A DNA stretch of 64,000 nucleotides from contig NC_089978.1 in NCBI RefSeq assembly GCF_036417845.1, positions 128,742,183 through 128,806,182 on the forward strand. The letters run 5' to 3'. The notes under the pieces are model-generated. The model was not told the DNA's origin and ran no database searches. It saw nothing but the letters and a program-made list of their open reading frames with translations. The stretch is from Apteryx mantelli. Lineage: Eukaryota; Chordata; Aves; Apterygiformes; Apterygidae. Shown here in pieces: positions 49,930 to 63,570 of the stretch (its first letter is position 1; the number at the start of each line of letters is the position of its first letter). The position numbers were made by a program, and so were the translations under genes.

Positions 49930-52900
49930 GAATTTGGGAGGGTTAGGGAATGATCTGAAATTAATTTTAGTTGGGGAAAGAAAAGCCAGTGTCTGTACAA
50001 AATGACTTTTTCTATCTTCAGGGAAATGTCATCAGAAACAAGAGGTTTGGTCAGATTTCTTATTAAGCTGTTCAGCTCGTGGTAGCTTTACATTTTCCCC
50101 TTATCATTGTTGGGTGTGGGGGGGACAACACCCCATAATTCCTAATTAGCTCACAACCTCTGCATGTGTCTCCTCTGTATCACTGCATATCTGCCCAGAC
50201 TGGGTGGCATGTCTAAGAAAACAGTGTTACAAAACTAAACTGTAATTCTGAGACTTTAAACTCCCCCATTTCCTTGCTGCCTGTTTAATATAAGAAATAC
50301 ATTTTAGAAGAAATGAATCCTGTCAAAGTGAATGACTGTGGTGGCAGGAATTCTGTGAGATGCTATCAATGAGAGTGACACAGAAATAAGCATTTTATCT
50401 CACTATTATTTTTTTTCTTTGAATAAGTGTTTTTATCCAGGCTGCATTTGCTGGGTCAGCAAACAACCCTATTCACTATTTCACTGAAGATGAGGAATCT
50501 CTGTTAGTATTGTTTCTTCAGGTTTATCTTTATCTTTAAAAGGAATCAGCCTACCTCTCCTTTTATTATCACTGTTGGGATCTTTACAGAATGAAACAAG
50601 CTAGGCACATCCATGATGCTAAGAAGCCAAGCTCACCAAAAAAGTTGCGGTATGCACTGTTCATTCAGGATAACTCTTTGCCCTGCTGTTTAGGAAAAAA
50701 TGTGAAAAATCTACTAAAAAGGCTTGCTTCCCTCTCTAAAATATCCAAGCCAGTTCTAAGCCTAAGAGAGAGGAGGTATGCTTCTTTTGTGCAGTATCTG
50801 AGAATAATCAGAAATCCTTGCTGCTGATGTGTCCTGAAGTAGTGCTTTTTCAGACTCATTAGTTATCTTATCTTTGACTTACGTAGATAAGGCCCAGCTG
50901 CTCAGCTTGTCTCTCATTTGTTAGAAATGCTAGGACATGCAAGCCTCAGCTTGGGTCAAAAGGGATGGGAGGTACTCTTCTGCACTTTGAGAGAGAAGAA
51001 GAAATGCTGTTGGTTATTTTATCTAGTACAGTGTTCTTTTGTCTTTTTTTTTTTTTTTAAAGCAGCTGGCAGAATAATCATGTCCTGTTACTGTAATTTG
51101 AGCAATGGGAATCCTGCTTGCTTGCACTTGACTGCTCTCTCCCCCTCTATCTTGTATCAGAAATCTATTTTTCTGAAGTGTAAATCTGAATTCTTGAATG
51201 TTAACATTCTTGCTTACAAAAGAAGGATTGTCGTGGATAGAAAGGGAAATGTTAGAGGTGTTGTCAGTCCTGGTGTTGTCAGTCCTTTCTTGATCATTTT
51301 AAGTATTAGCAAAATCAGGATTCCCAACTTTTCTCTGTCTCTCAGGTAATGCTTGTGGGTTTTCTGAAATGAAGAAAACAGGCTTTAACTGATAGTTGAT
51401 TTGAAGCACTTACTTAAAATAAGGGTCATTTTTAAGGGTGTTTTTTCCCCTCCCGTGAAAAGATTCCTTTATCAGAATGGATTTCAGTAAGAGGTAAAAG
51501 CGGATTTCTACAGAAAGGCGGCTAGCTCTCTCCAGAGTCTGGGATGATGGATCTGCATGTAGCTGTCTTACCTTGAGTGTGGCACACAGTTACAAAGCAA
51601 GTGAGTGGAAAGTTCTTGGACTGCTGGGTCAGGTCCCTTAAGTGGTGTTGGAGGAGAACTGAAAAACAGAGTAGGCACTGGCAATGGAGTAATTCTGTAC
51701 AAGAGAGATGATTAAGCATGCTGTGAGATGGATCTTGACCCAGGGTTTGCAGTACAGGCCCTTAATCCTGTGATGCAACACACTGGCAGATTCTCTCATC
51801 TTACTCAGAGCTTGGCTGCATTCAGAGAAGCTGGAAGCCCCTATTCATGATAACACACATATGCATGAGTGCAGACACCCTCACTCAAGAGAGTGAAGTG
51901 TTCCAACTCTGGAAGAAAGTAGTGGTGAGATCAAAGACAGATTTGTGTCCCTCAGCATCTTGTGGTCTGACCATGGGAGATGTTTACTGATATTGGTTGT
52001 GTTCGAGGGATAAGGCAGATGTGTGTAGTGAGATCAAAAGAGACATTAAAAAAAAAAAACTACTGTGTGTGTACGTTCGTGTGGGGGAAATGGCACCCAT
52101 CTCTAACACTGTTGTATTGTTCCACATATCTGAGGTGAGCAAGTTGCATTTTTCCTTCAAACATGCCCCATGACCATACTGCTAGGGATTTAGAAAATGA
52201 TGGGGGGGGGTTGTTTTTTTCTAAGATTGAGGTTTGTTTTCATGTCAACACTGAAAAGCCACTAGGAAAACAGCACTAGCAGAAAGCTGCACAGGGCAGT
52301 GAAGTGATTAGTCTAGATAATAGCCTCTTATTTCCTCTTATTTATTTATTTTTCTCTGAAGTGACATTCTCCCTCACCCTCATTGAAATAGCTCAGAAGA
52401 GGGGCTGGCTGGTGAGACTGCAAAGCTGTTTATTGTGGCTGTGAAGACAGTGCCCACTGGTATTAGAAGAGAGATTGCTGAAAGTAGGAGAAATAGTAAA
52501 TTCCATTCACATTTTAAATAATGATAAAAAAGCTGTAGAGAGCAAACACAAAAGACTTGTTTGAATAGGACAGTTCTCTTATGAAAGGAGTATGCTGTGG
52601 GTATTAATGATAGCAGAGCCTTGTGGTGGAGGACCCAAGAGGCCCTTCTAATCTGATGTCATGTCAGGAATGATGCCTGATAGTCTAATTTTCCTTTGGA
52701 TTGTGTGTTGGTCAGGTGGTCTTTCCTCATGGGAAGGTCTGTTGCAAGTTTTCTTGCTACAGTGATAATGGATGTCCCTTCTCCCCTCACCAAAAGAGTT
52801 CTTAACCGTGGGGGTTTGAGAACTTGGGGTGGTTTTTTACTTTTTTCTTTCCTGTTCTTCGTCAGCTGTGGTTGGCACGAAGTTATGTGTCACCTTGCAG

Positions 52901-55800
52901 CCTCTTTCTTGCTGTGTTCTGTCAATTCTGAGATTCAAGATGATTTCTGAAAAGCTATTTCCTGTTCATTAACATTGCGTGCACTCAGCCATCACCTGCT
53001 CTTTAAAGAGAGTCTGAAATGTCAGCACCTTTTCATCGTTTTATCTCGGGCTGATTGTCTGCCTCTGTCTGTGTACATTTCCTGCTTGATTTGATTGTCT
53101 ATCTCTACAGATAGAGGAAAGCGTATTCTCTTGAATCACCTTTTTCTTTTCCTCTGGGATAGTCACAGTTTTGTGTTATAAACCTCTATATAATATGAAA
53201 GGATCAAAAGTTTTTGTGTTAACTACAGACTCTGTTCTTGTGACAGAACATTATTCCTGCCCTGTATTTTTAAACTACAACTTTAACACCTGTGGAGTGT
53301 AAAGTGAAACCTTTGTTCCAGTTAGATGTACTACAGTTGAGGAATACTTATGGCCTGAGTGGATACTCTGTAGCTAGAAGTCCATATAGGTATTTGGATG
53401 TGACAATAATACCATATGCAAAATTACAGTTAACAAGCACCTCTCTGCCTGATACATGCCAAACCTGTATAGAAACCAATGGCTACTGAAGAAAAATCTG
53501 ACGGAAATAGTGTCTTCTATTTCTCTCTCCCCTCCCCACCATGTACAGTTGCAACTTTTAAAAATTAGCCAAAAATTAACCATAGGGACAGTGTTTTATT
53601 TATTGTTCAGATTAAAGCAATTGATCTCAGCCATCTTTCTGTCCTCCCTGTTTTCTGTGCACAGACGAAGCAGGGTAAAGTGGCTGCTAATTGATTTTTG
53701 CAAAGGATCCAAGCATCTGACTAACATCAGTTTTCTGAGGTGAAGACTGAAAATTTTCAGGAAAGCCAGAACCTTTTGTTTAATCAAAATTAATTATTGT
53801 TTAATCAAAACCTGCCTTGAAAAAAAAGGTTGGTGAGATTTTTGGTAGCCTTCTTTCCTTTCTTTTTCCAACTTTCTCAATCTTTATCTGTCTCTCTTTA
53901 AGTGTCTGTTATATTAAATGGTTGTAGAATATGATCTCTTTTAGCTTGATGTTTCCAAAAAAGATAACCTCATGTTATATATGTATCATTGTACATGGGA
54001 AGAGGAAACCCTTACGTATTTAACTTTCTAATGGACCTGCACTTTGCCATCTGTAATTTGGGCTAGTTCTCAATATCAGGCATAGGGTGTTTTTTTTTGT
54101 TTGTTTGTTTGTTTTAATGTTTGGAGTATCCATTAAATTAAGATTGGATCAAACATGCTTAATAGCCTTTCAAAAAAGTCTCTAATGAGGGAGCATTTCC
54201 AGAGGACTGACTTAGCAAGAATTCCTTCTGTCCTGTGGTGCAATCTGCATGCATCTGGAACTTTACTATTAGTTCTCTTTCCATTTAGCTTCCACAGCTG
54301 AATACATGTGAATATATTTTGCCGTGCGACAGCAGGTCATTAACACGAGCCCCAGATGGGAATCATTCCCATGTTGTGTTTCGCCTTTATTGTCCTGACT
54401 ATTAAAGGGTTAAATGATAGTGCCCCTCTTCTTAGAAAGGCGGAAAAAAGAACAGAAAAAAACATGTAAGGAAGCAGCATGTGGTTTCTTTGTGGAAGGA
54501 CCATTCTCTGCTCAGCTGTATGCCTGGAGTAACCAGGGGCAGATCGTTTTCAGTGGTGCGAGAGCCTTTCCCAGCAGTGTCCAGGGCAATGTACCATGAG
54601 TAAGTTCTTGGGCTAAGCTACTGAACTGATATTGCATTGAACGCTTTTTTTTTTTTTTCCTTCCTGTGAGGCCAAGTGCAGCTTGTACCTTTAACTAATT
54701 TGGTTCTTTGGAAGATTTCTTTGCAAGGTCTGGTCACTAGCACTGTTGGCTTAGTGACCATGGTGGTACCTTTTTAAACCAAAATGGTTTCTATGTGAAT
54801 TCACTGAGAAACCTCCCTCATTACCAGAGGATTTGCCTGTGACAAACACTCACAGGAAGGACTTCAAAGGCATCAGCTGATACATTTATACTGACATTGA
54901 TTTAGTCATTGATTGGCTCTACAAGTTAATCACCAAACTGACACAGTATGTTTCAGAGTGCTGGCTGGATGAGGCCATGAGATCTGCTGGGTGTGCAGGG
55001 GAGAACGGATTATAATTTTCTGTGATGCCACAGCTCTGCCAGAGCGTTTCTGCCTGTGGGTGGTATTGCTACCAGACGCTGGAGAACTGGTTCCACAGCC
55101 TCTTGAAATGGTTCCTTCCACCTTCCTGGGGACGAGTTCTGCCCTGTACCCTACTCCCTTCACCCTTCTGATTCCCTGATTTAAACAAACTACTTGTGTG
55201 GGTGACTTTAGGATCCCTCTGACTTTAATGGGGATTGGAGAAATGACTTAAGTGAATTGCTTTGTTTGAGAAAAGGGTGGGGTTCATTTTCACCAGAAGT
55301 GTTCTGAGTGCTTTCTGGGGTTGTTGCAGTAGTTTCTCTTGCAAGCAAATCCTTTTTGCTCTATGCTCAGATGACCCTTTTAACTAGCTAGTTTTGATTT
55401 GTATTTTGATGTTTACTTCCACACCAGCAAAACAACGACAGCAGCAACAGCAACAGAAAACCACAGCATCCATCTAGTACTAGAATTGCCTGGGTTCTCT
55501 AAAGGTTTTTGGATTCTGGAAAGTGGTTAACCCATCTGCAAATGATAAGGACATCATGAAAGGTGTCAGTAACAGGATACCCTGGAGGAGTCACCCATAA
55601 CTGCGGAATGCTGAGCTAGGAGGTGAGATAGGAGCTGGTGAGTAGGGCACAGGCTGAAGCGGTAAAATAAGCAGTCCCTGTGAGGAGATTGTAGGTTCTG
55701 GTACAGCTCTTAACCGTTCTCCTTGAGCAAATGCAGAACTATGTCCAGGAGCAGCACTCAGAGAATTGTGTCAGCAGTCTGAGAGACAGCATGTAAAAAA
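49930..55800. other. Intergenic interval, no gene recognised
   Basis: AT-rich DNA with T runs, poly-A runs and a (TTTG)n tract at 54091-54115. ORFs are short and show no family resemblance or splice context. Confidence 0.5.
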
Positions 55801-55805
55801 ATATA

Positions 55806-56795
55806 ATGGTTTCACCTTACTGGCTAACAGGTGCCACACAGGCAAGTGTGGAACTCCGGATGGTGCAGCCCATAGAAGAGGGGTTTGTTCTGGGGTGCTC
55901 CCCAAAAAGTAAACAAACCCTGGGTGCACCACGGCTGGGCCACCACACTGTGGGGTTGCTGCAGCCTGGGGGCACACCCTCTAATGACCCCGTGATTGAC
56001 AATTCCAGGCAGAGGAGAAGTCACACCGCAGACCCACACCATAGACATCTTGGCTGCACCGTGGAACCATTCCCCGCGGAACGACCTGTTAATGGGCGTG
56101 TTGTTACCCACTGAGCAGTGCTGTGGGCTGAGTACGAGGTCACCTGCTGATGTGCACGCTGGTATTGACTAGAGTTGTGTGGCCTTTGTATGGCTGTGCA
56201 CTGGCATTGTTTTGACTGGGTATAGAAAGGGAGTAAGCTGCATATGCATGTGTGGACTCTGACCCACAGTCAGCTGGCCTGCTGACTCAAGGATCCACCC
56301 ATCAGCAGGACACCCCTGATGTCAACAGCGTGGTGAAGAGAAACTGGGAAAATCAGACTGGAAGGGTGGCCCACAAGGGGTGAGAGTGGTCACTATACCA
56401 TGCACCTGTTGTTAGAGAAAACAGGGAAAACTATACCAGAAGGGTGGCCCATAAGGGGCGAGAGTGGTTGCTATACTGTGCACCCATTGCTTGAGAATCC
56501 AGGGAAAACTATACCGGAAAACTATGCCTTCGAGGAAGGGGTGAGAGCAGTCATTGTACTGTGCACCCATGATTGAACTGTATAGCTCTGATATGTATAT
56601 ATATTTTCAGTGTTATATTTCTAGCTTTGCTATACTGTTAGCTTTGTTAAAACCTCTTAGCTCTAATAAATTCTCACACTTGACAAATGATGATCTCTCA
56701 AGTTCAGTACGACTAACCCCGGAATCCGAAAGAATCCCGGATGCCCCTCTACTGGTGCGTCACACTGGCACGAGGGTGAAGAGGAGGCTGTAGCA
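55806..56795 (+). mobile_element. Endogenous retrovirus LTR-like block
   Basis: The block has retroviral LTR features on the + strand: three tandem repeats of about 78 bases resembling U3 enhancers (56338-56574), AATAAA at 56665, an R/U5-like stretch, and a possible primer-binding site starting TGGTGCGTCACAC at 56753, loosely similar to tRNA-His-primed elements. The left part is GC-richer than the flanks. Neither boundary is certain and no gag, pol or env frame adjoins it. Confidence 0.6.
56338..56574 (+). repeat. Three tandem repeats of about 78 bp within the LTR
   Basis: Units begin at 56338, 56415 and 56493. Each starts GAGAAN..GGGAAAA, carries an AAGGGGYGAGAG core (the third unit has a small insertion before it), and ends with a tgcacc block. 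Units 1 and 2 also share GAAGGGTGGCCCA. Confidence 0.85.
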
Positions 56796-56799
56796 GCCG

Positions 56800-59700
56800 G
56801 AGCTGTTCTCTGTGAGGAGCAGAAAGAAATAAGTAGTGTTACGGGAAGAGGAAGTCAAATCTGTTTCAGAGCAGAAAAGGTGTGTTTTGTCTCCAGCCTC
56901 CTTTGTGAGCTGACAAGTGTCATCTTCCAGGCAACAGAATTTTTATTCCCCTTTTCTGTCTCCTTGCTTCCTCCTCCCAACTTCTGCATTGATCCTCCTT
57001 CTCTGTTCTCCCTCTCTTTCATAGCCTTTTTTACCACAGTAAGTAAACAAGCTACTCACTTCAGAAGCATGCTGGGCCATGCTCAGAGGCCTGAAGTCCA
57101 TCCACATCCCTGTTAGGCACTCAATTAGGTGCTTCTGGATGCCTAACGCCAACAAATTGAGAATGCTAGGCACAGGAAAGTTTGTTAGGCCCTGTAGCTA
57201 TGGCCCTCAATCCCTTTGAAGTGCTGGAGCCCTTTTCACATGGCCTGGATGCTGTTGACTCTGCTCTGTCAGATGCTCAGCTTATAATTAAATTCTAAGC
57301 TGGTTATTTCTTTCTGAACCCACTGGATGCAGAATTTGCAGCAGAAGATTTAGGTACTATATTCTGGGCTAGAGGAGCTTGCATTCCTTCCAGCCCTCTA
57401 CTTCTATTATGCTCCCTGCCTTGGGCAATCTTCACCACAGGAGAAGCAAGTATGAAGTTAAAGGCTGCTTCATACTTGAGCATTGTCAGTGTTCAACATG
57501 CTGGCAGGGAAACTGGGCTCAACTGACTGAGGAGCAAAAAACCTCTATGGTGAGATCATGCACAAGAATGCAAAGACTCTGGTCAATAGCTGATGACAAT
57601 TTGTGGATTTTTTCCCTCATTTTTCAGGAGCTGTATGCTATATTAAGCTCAGGTTATCCTTTATTTCCAGTACTTTTTTCAACTTCTAGAGTTTCTAGAA
57701 ATTATGTCTGTCTGCTTTGTCTTCTGACTGGAAAGGAAGGTTTTCAACAGAAATATTACTGATTCCTTGCTCTCCTGGCTCAACAGAAAATTCTTAGTTA
57801 CTTGCAGCCATGAGAAGTAAGTGGAACCAAAAGAGTCACCGATAATGAAAGTTTAAGAAGATGAATTTCAAGCAAAGGTAATGTTCTCTGTCAGTTTACT
57901 GTTTTGGGATGTAATAACATAGGAGATGCATAAAAGTTACAAGAAGTAATTGTTCTTCACTTGCCCCTGTTCAGTCTTGGTTGGTGTTGTGTGTCCTTGT
58001 TGCAAGTGGAGAATAATGAGAAAGTTGTAGACAGTTTGGAAGATTCTGAGAAGAGTGAACAGCATGGCGAACGAGATAAGGAGGAGCTGGAACCATTATG
58101 TAGGAGGAGGGAATATTTGGATGGGGGAGAATAAGATAATGTTTTGCAAAAAGAAAGTGATAAAGACAATGGCCAGTTGTTCTCCACATCCATTGGTGAC
58201 GGGACGGGAAGTTTGTAGTGAAGTTTTGAAGTGTATACAGCTTTGTTTGTAGTGAAGGAGAAATAAGCTGATGAATGGAAAAATCTTGGTCTAGGCACAC
58301 TCGTTTCTGAGCTAGATGATTATTCATCCCTTCCAGCCCTACCCTCCTGTTATATTCCTTGTCCAAGCCATTTCCAGGAAAAATTCCACCTACCTAAGGG
58401 CTCACCTGCTCAGTGTCATTAAGTTACAGTTTCTCGTGGACTTCTTTGACTAATTCTGTCCTAGAACTTATGAAATGCAAGTTCCAAAAAGATAATTAAG
58501 AATGAACCCTCAAATAAGTGTTGTAAAATTCAGTGAAGCTCCCAGTATTTGTTTTACCTGAGATGCTGGTTTAAGGTGTGTTCCAGAAAGTCATGTATGT
58601 AGACTTCCTAATATTTGTGGTTTATTGCATCTCATGAACCTGGGCTATATTTAATCTAGTTTCTGAGACAAACCTTAGGAAATCATGATGTCTGCATATT
58701 TATGACATGTCCTTCCTTCCATATGTCCATATGATTGTCCTTCCTTCCCCTCGATAACTTTAGAACCTACTGGCCAGTTCAAACTGCAGTTGCTGAAACA
58801 CCAGTTCTTAAAAATACTACATAAATAGGCCTCACAGAGGACTGGAATGTTGTTAATGTCTTCACTGAAGGAAACATTGTCATCTGAGTGCTTACTAAAC
58901 AGAATCGTCCTTTGGCTGGATTACAATTCATGATCATCTTACCCTCAGTTTTACCATTGCTGTCACTGCTATAAAATTAAATGAGAAGTATAATGTCAGT
59001 CACTTACTGATCCCCTCTTCATAAAACTTCTCACATTATATTTCTGTCCTATTTATAAAATTTCCTGTAGAGTCGAAATGAGTTGACACCTACCTATAGT
59101 TTGTGGTTCAGAATTGCTCCCTTTTATTCACTGATGGATTAATTCATAGAGTGACATTAGAAATTGTCATAATAGGTGAGTAAAAGTAGAAGTTTGATAT
59201 GTGGTGAGACTTCTTGACATTTGTTATGCTGAGTCAGGCTAAAATGAAAATGATCAAAGGAGAGCATCAGATATGAAAGATAGGACTTTCCAAAAGCGAG
59301 GTTCAGAAAATAAGTCTGAACTGCAAATAATAAAGTGGATATCCCTGATAGCCTTGCATTAAAAAAAAAAAAAGTTTCATATTAGTGATGCAATAATATC
59401 TGTTCTGAGATGGTGTTGTTCTTGAGCTTGTTCATTCTGTAATACTTGTCAGCTGATTCCCCAAGGACTTCTTTGAAATTTAGTTTCTGGAAATTAGGTT
59501 AATTAAGCAAGATTTCTTCCTTGTAACTGATTTCTAAGACAGAATTAATCATCTTTCAAATAGCAAATATTTGTTTCTGGTAATGCTCCTAGCAATAGAT
59601 TGTCATATCTGAATTCATTATGTTTTATCAGTGTTGCTTCATTCTTCAGCTACTCTTTATTTTATGTGTCTTTATTTTTTAAGCAAAGTTCTTTCTAATC

Positions 59701-62025
59701 TACTCCTGGCTTCTCTCAGATGAGTTCTTTGAACTCGTTCCAGCTCATGACATTGAACACACACAATTCGTCTCACAGTGACAAAATATAGCAAACAAGA
59801 AAGACTAATGAAGAGCTAAGTACATTCAAATCATGATCAGTTAAGCCCAGACAGAGAAGGGTCCAAATAGAAATAATTAATTTTCAAGTGAGATTGTAGT
59901 ATCTCGCTACTATGGTAGTGGACACTTCACATGCTTTGTGGGTATATGAAGCTGAGGAGATAATGTAAGTAGCTCTTATATTCAGAAGTTACAGGGAAAT
60001 GCCCCGAGTTCAACTTTGGTATGACGGGGTCCACACATTTAACATCTTTAAATATAAATTTAAGATTTTAGTGTTAGATATACATTTTGTTTCAAAATCT
60101 TGCCCCAAGTCTTGTAGAAAAGTAAGGAGAAACTCGGGGCTTTTTTGCCTACCTAGAGCCAGTGGTATGGGGAATTTGCTTTGAAACTCTGTTGTGGTTT
60201 TCAGCTTATGGGGTTTGTTTTGTCTTGGGTTTAACGTTTGTTTTTGAGGCAAAGAAAATCTTAGCACATATTTCTAAGTAAGAAAAAAGTGCAGCAACAT
60301 GTTTAATCTCTAAGATTGCATCGCATAGTACGTTGTCGTACATTGAGGCTGACAAATTATCTTGTTTGAGGCTTCATCCTGCAAAGACTTGTAAAGATTT
60401 TGGTGAAGGGAAAGAGTCAGCCAGTCGGACATTTCAATACTTCCTTTTTCACCATGCATCCTGCCATTATCCTGTTCATATCAAACTTCTTAAATCTCTG
60501 CATGATGGTACAGAGGTACTTCAGCATGCAGCACAAGGGAACCATGAATATACAAGGAAAATAAATGCACATTACAAAAGCACGGCAACAGGCAAAAACT
60601 CAGAGTTGACTCCCTCTCCCCAATCCTATACATGCCAAGTAAGAAATGTAAATTAGGAAATAGGTGAAGTATAGTAATTATAGCTAGAGAAGGTAGACAG
60701 AAAAGAAAATGAAAGAAAAAAATCTTTTTCTAAGTAAGCACTGACTCAGAAAGCAAGATTTTGTGCATACTGGGCATTAATATAGTGTGGATCAGCAAAA
60801 ATAAATACTGTAGCTGTCTCAGAAAAAAAATACCCCCCACACAAACAGGAAACAAAGCACCAAACATGCTATTTGGCATCGGCTGAATGTGTGAAGCTTT
60901 GCTCAGATTATGCAAGAGAGGATAGCAAGCTTGTGGTGAAGCAAAGCCAGATTTAAACTATACAGTGGCCTAACTGTCACTTTTGCAGAGAAAGGCAAGC
61001 TACAATACCAAGTAAAAGTTAAAGGCTAAAATATCAGGAATACAGACATTGCTGAAAATATGTTTTGACTGAGGTTGTATTTATTGACAATTAAACAAGG
61101 GACAAATGGAAACTTACTAACCAGTGACAAATGATGCACTCAGTAGATCTACAAACAAAAGAAGTGCTAGTAGAAGAGCAAGCAAGAGGATTTTGGCTTT
61201 CCTGTAGCAAAGATGCAAAAAAAATGTGATGATGTTTTTGAAAAAATGGTGACATCTTCTGAGTAGGTTACTCCAAAGAGTAGACTGTATGTTTTACTTG
61301 CTCCAGCAAAGCTTTGTAGGGTACTTACTGAAGGACAAAATATATTTGTTAAACAAGAAGGGGTGGGGGATTAAGCAGATAGATAGAAAGAATCCTTATC
61401 CTAAAGTATATAAATCCAGGTAATCAGTTCTCATGGCTCTAGAAAAGACAGCCAAGATGCTTGTTTGCCTAGGCCCAAACAATTTAAACAAAACTCCCTA
61501 AGGAGTTGACTGTTAGATGCATGCAACTGAAGAAGTGTGATTTGATTGGGGAAGAGCCACTAGGCTTACAATCTGGTGACAAAAATGAGTATAAGCACTT
61601 GGGACAGAGCGCTCCCTTCCAATGTTAAGAGCACTAGTAACCAGAGAGAAGGGTTGAGGATGCCTCTAGGGTCCTAATTTAGAGTGACCGGACAGCATTT
61701 GTTAGTGATTATTTTCATGGTAGATGACATTCTAATGCACAATTGTAGGGACAATAAGTTGGATGCCTCTTGTGTCTCCTAGAAGGAGCTAACAAAGCAA
61801 ATCTAAAATGTTCCAGAAATGAGCTGAAAGGAGGATTAACTGTGGCATCATACAAGGGAGACGTGCTTATCTCCAGGGTCTATGATCCACGCCTGGAAAA
61901 GTGACCACAAAAAGCCTACATGTCTGTAGCTCTTGTTGTGTGGTAATCTCACAAAAGTACTTCCAACCTCAGATGTGGATGAATTCAGGAAGTGACTTTG
62001 CAGAGATGCCATCCAAGAGCTCTCT
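56800..62025. other. Intergenic interval, no gene recognised
   Basis: AT-rich DNA without recognisable genes. ORFs up to 131 codons (57971-58366, -) have low-complexity or random composition. A short A run occurs at 59361-59373. No further mobile element was identified with confidence. Confidence 0.5.
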
Positions 62026-62029
62026 GGAA

Positions 62030-63570
62030 CAGACTAAAAGTTCATCCAGCCTGGTAATCTGTCTCCAGCAGTGGCTGTAAGCAAACACCCAGGAAAAGAG
62101 TAATACATCTGTTAGCTGGGAGTACTGAGAGCTACTAGTGCCTACTAGTATCTCTTGCTGGCCCTTAGCTCTTCTTCTAGAAGAGAAGATAAACAGTTGA
62201 TACTGATCTACCCTCTCTATGACATTCATGATTTTGTAAACCTCTCTCATATCCCTCCTAAATTGTCTGTTTTCTAGGCTAGAAGGCCCTAACCTAGTCT
62301 ATTGTTTCTTAGAAGCCACTCCACATAGTGGTCATCCTTGCAGCCTGTCTCTGGGTCTTTCCTATTTCTGTTGCATCCTTTTCGGAGCTGTGGGCCAGGT
62401 CTGCATGCAGCGCTCCAAGGATAGGCCAATTGGTTTTCTGTTCTCTGTTTTAGTCTCTCTTATTTTCCTAGTAATTTCTAACATTTGATTTGGGTGGGTT
62501 TTTTTGGCTGCTGGTGAGCACTGAACTTCCCTTTCATGGAACTGTCTCTTCTAACCCTAAGGTCTCAATCCCATGTGGCAATGGCCAGCTCAGAGCTCAT
62601 TTTGTATGTGAGATGAGGATTGTTCTTCCCCATGTGCGTCACTACACTTCTATCTATGTTGAATTTGATCCCTTATTCATTGCTTAGTCGCTTGGTGTCA
62701 GGGCCCTGAGAGCAAAAATAGGCTGTAATTGCTCTCACCAGCCTCACCTGGGCCCTCCACTCACCCTGTGCCTGTTGGTCTGGGAGCTCCACATGAGCTC
62801 AGATCTGGGCCTTCAGTCCTGGTCTGAGCTGCATCATAGGTGTGCCTGTCTCTGGCCCTGTCTCCTGGATGGACCTCAGACCTATATTGTAGTCCAGTCT
62901 CTGGCCCTGTCTCCTGCTGCTCCTGACCGGACCTGCATGGATCCTGGGCCTGATTCGTCTCCATGCCATGGCTGGGACTGTCAATAGGATGGTCCCCCAT
63001 GTTATCAGCCCCCTGCTCTGCCTACACTACTTGGATACTATGGGACTGTGCCCTGGTTGGTGAGGGCACTACCTCTGTCTGTGCTGGGGTCACTCTTGAC
63101 TATCAAGTCATTCTCCACTGCAAAGCAGCCCTGCTCTTGCTGCTCCCTGACACTCGGTCTTGTACATGCTCAGTTCATCCTCTTCAGTTCTTTACAGTTA
63201 TCCCTTAAATTTGTATTATCAGCAAATTTCTTCACTGCATTGCTCACCACTCTCCAGATCTTTTAGAAGTGTGTTGAACAGCACGGGTCCCAGCACAGAT
63301 ACCTATGGAACATCACTGGTGATCCTTGTTCACTGACCATTTGCTCCTACCCCATATGGAAGCATCCTATGCTTCCTGTCTGTTAACTAATTGTTTATTC
63401 ATGCAAGGATTTTTTTTTTTCTTAATTTTTGGCTGCTTAACTTCTCTAAGCTTTTGGTAAGGGACTTGTCAAAAGCCTTTTAGAAATCCAGGTAGACTGT
63501 ATCAACTAGATTATCCTTTTCCACATGTTCATTGATTCTGTCAAATAACTCCAAGAGGTTTGTAAAGTGG
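62030..63570 (-). mobile_element. Ancient CR1-family LINE copy, split by a solo LTR
   Basis: The two arms (62030-62695 and 63153-63570) read continuously as the reverse complement of an old sauropsid CR1. The left arm has 'tgtaaacctctctcatatcc', 'gcagcctgtctctgggtctt' and 'atgttgaatttgatccc'. The right arm has 'tattatcagcaaatttcttc', 'gttgaacagcacgggtccca' and 'cttgtcaaaagccttttaga'. The order is the same as in turtle and crocodile copies. It is diverged and non-coding. Confidence 0.75.
62696..63152. mobile_element. Solo LTR, copy 2, nested in CR1
   Basis: The element starts TGTCAGGG and ends CCCTGACA, with flanking CTTGG and CTCGG (4 of 5 match) as a likely 5-base target duplication. It is 457 bases, the same family and orientation as 17019-17526, sharing the last 30 bases almost exactly. 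It interrupts the CR1 copy, so it is younger than that copy. Confidence 0.8.

Noticed and set aside
55806-56114. ORFs in the left part of the LTR-like block as retroviral proteins
   Set aside because: Neither strand shows gag, pol or env motifs; treated as LTR or leader DNA only.
57379-57762. 127-codon + strand ORF
   Set aside because: No conserved motif, no splice or promoter context, and the composition looks random.
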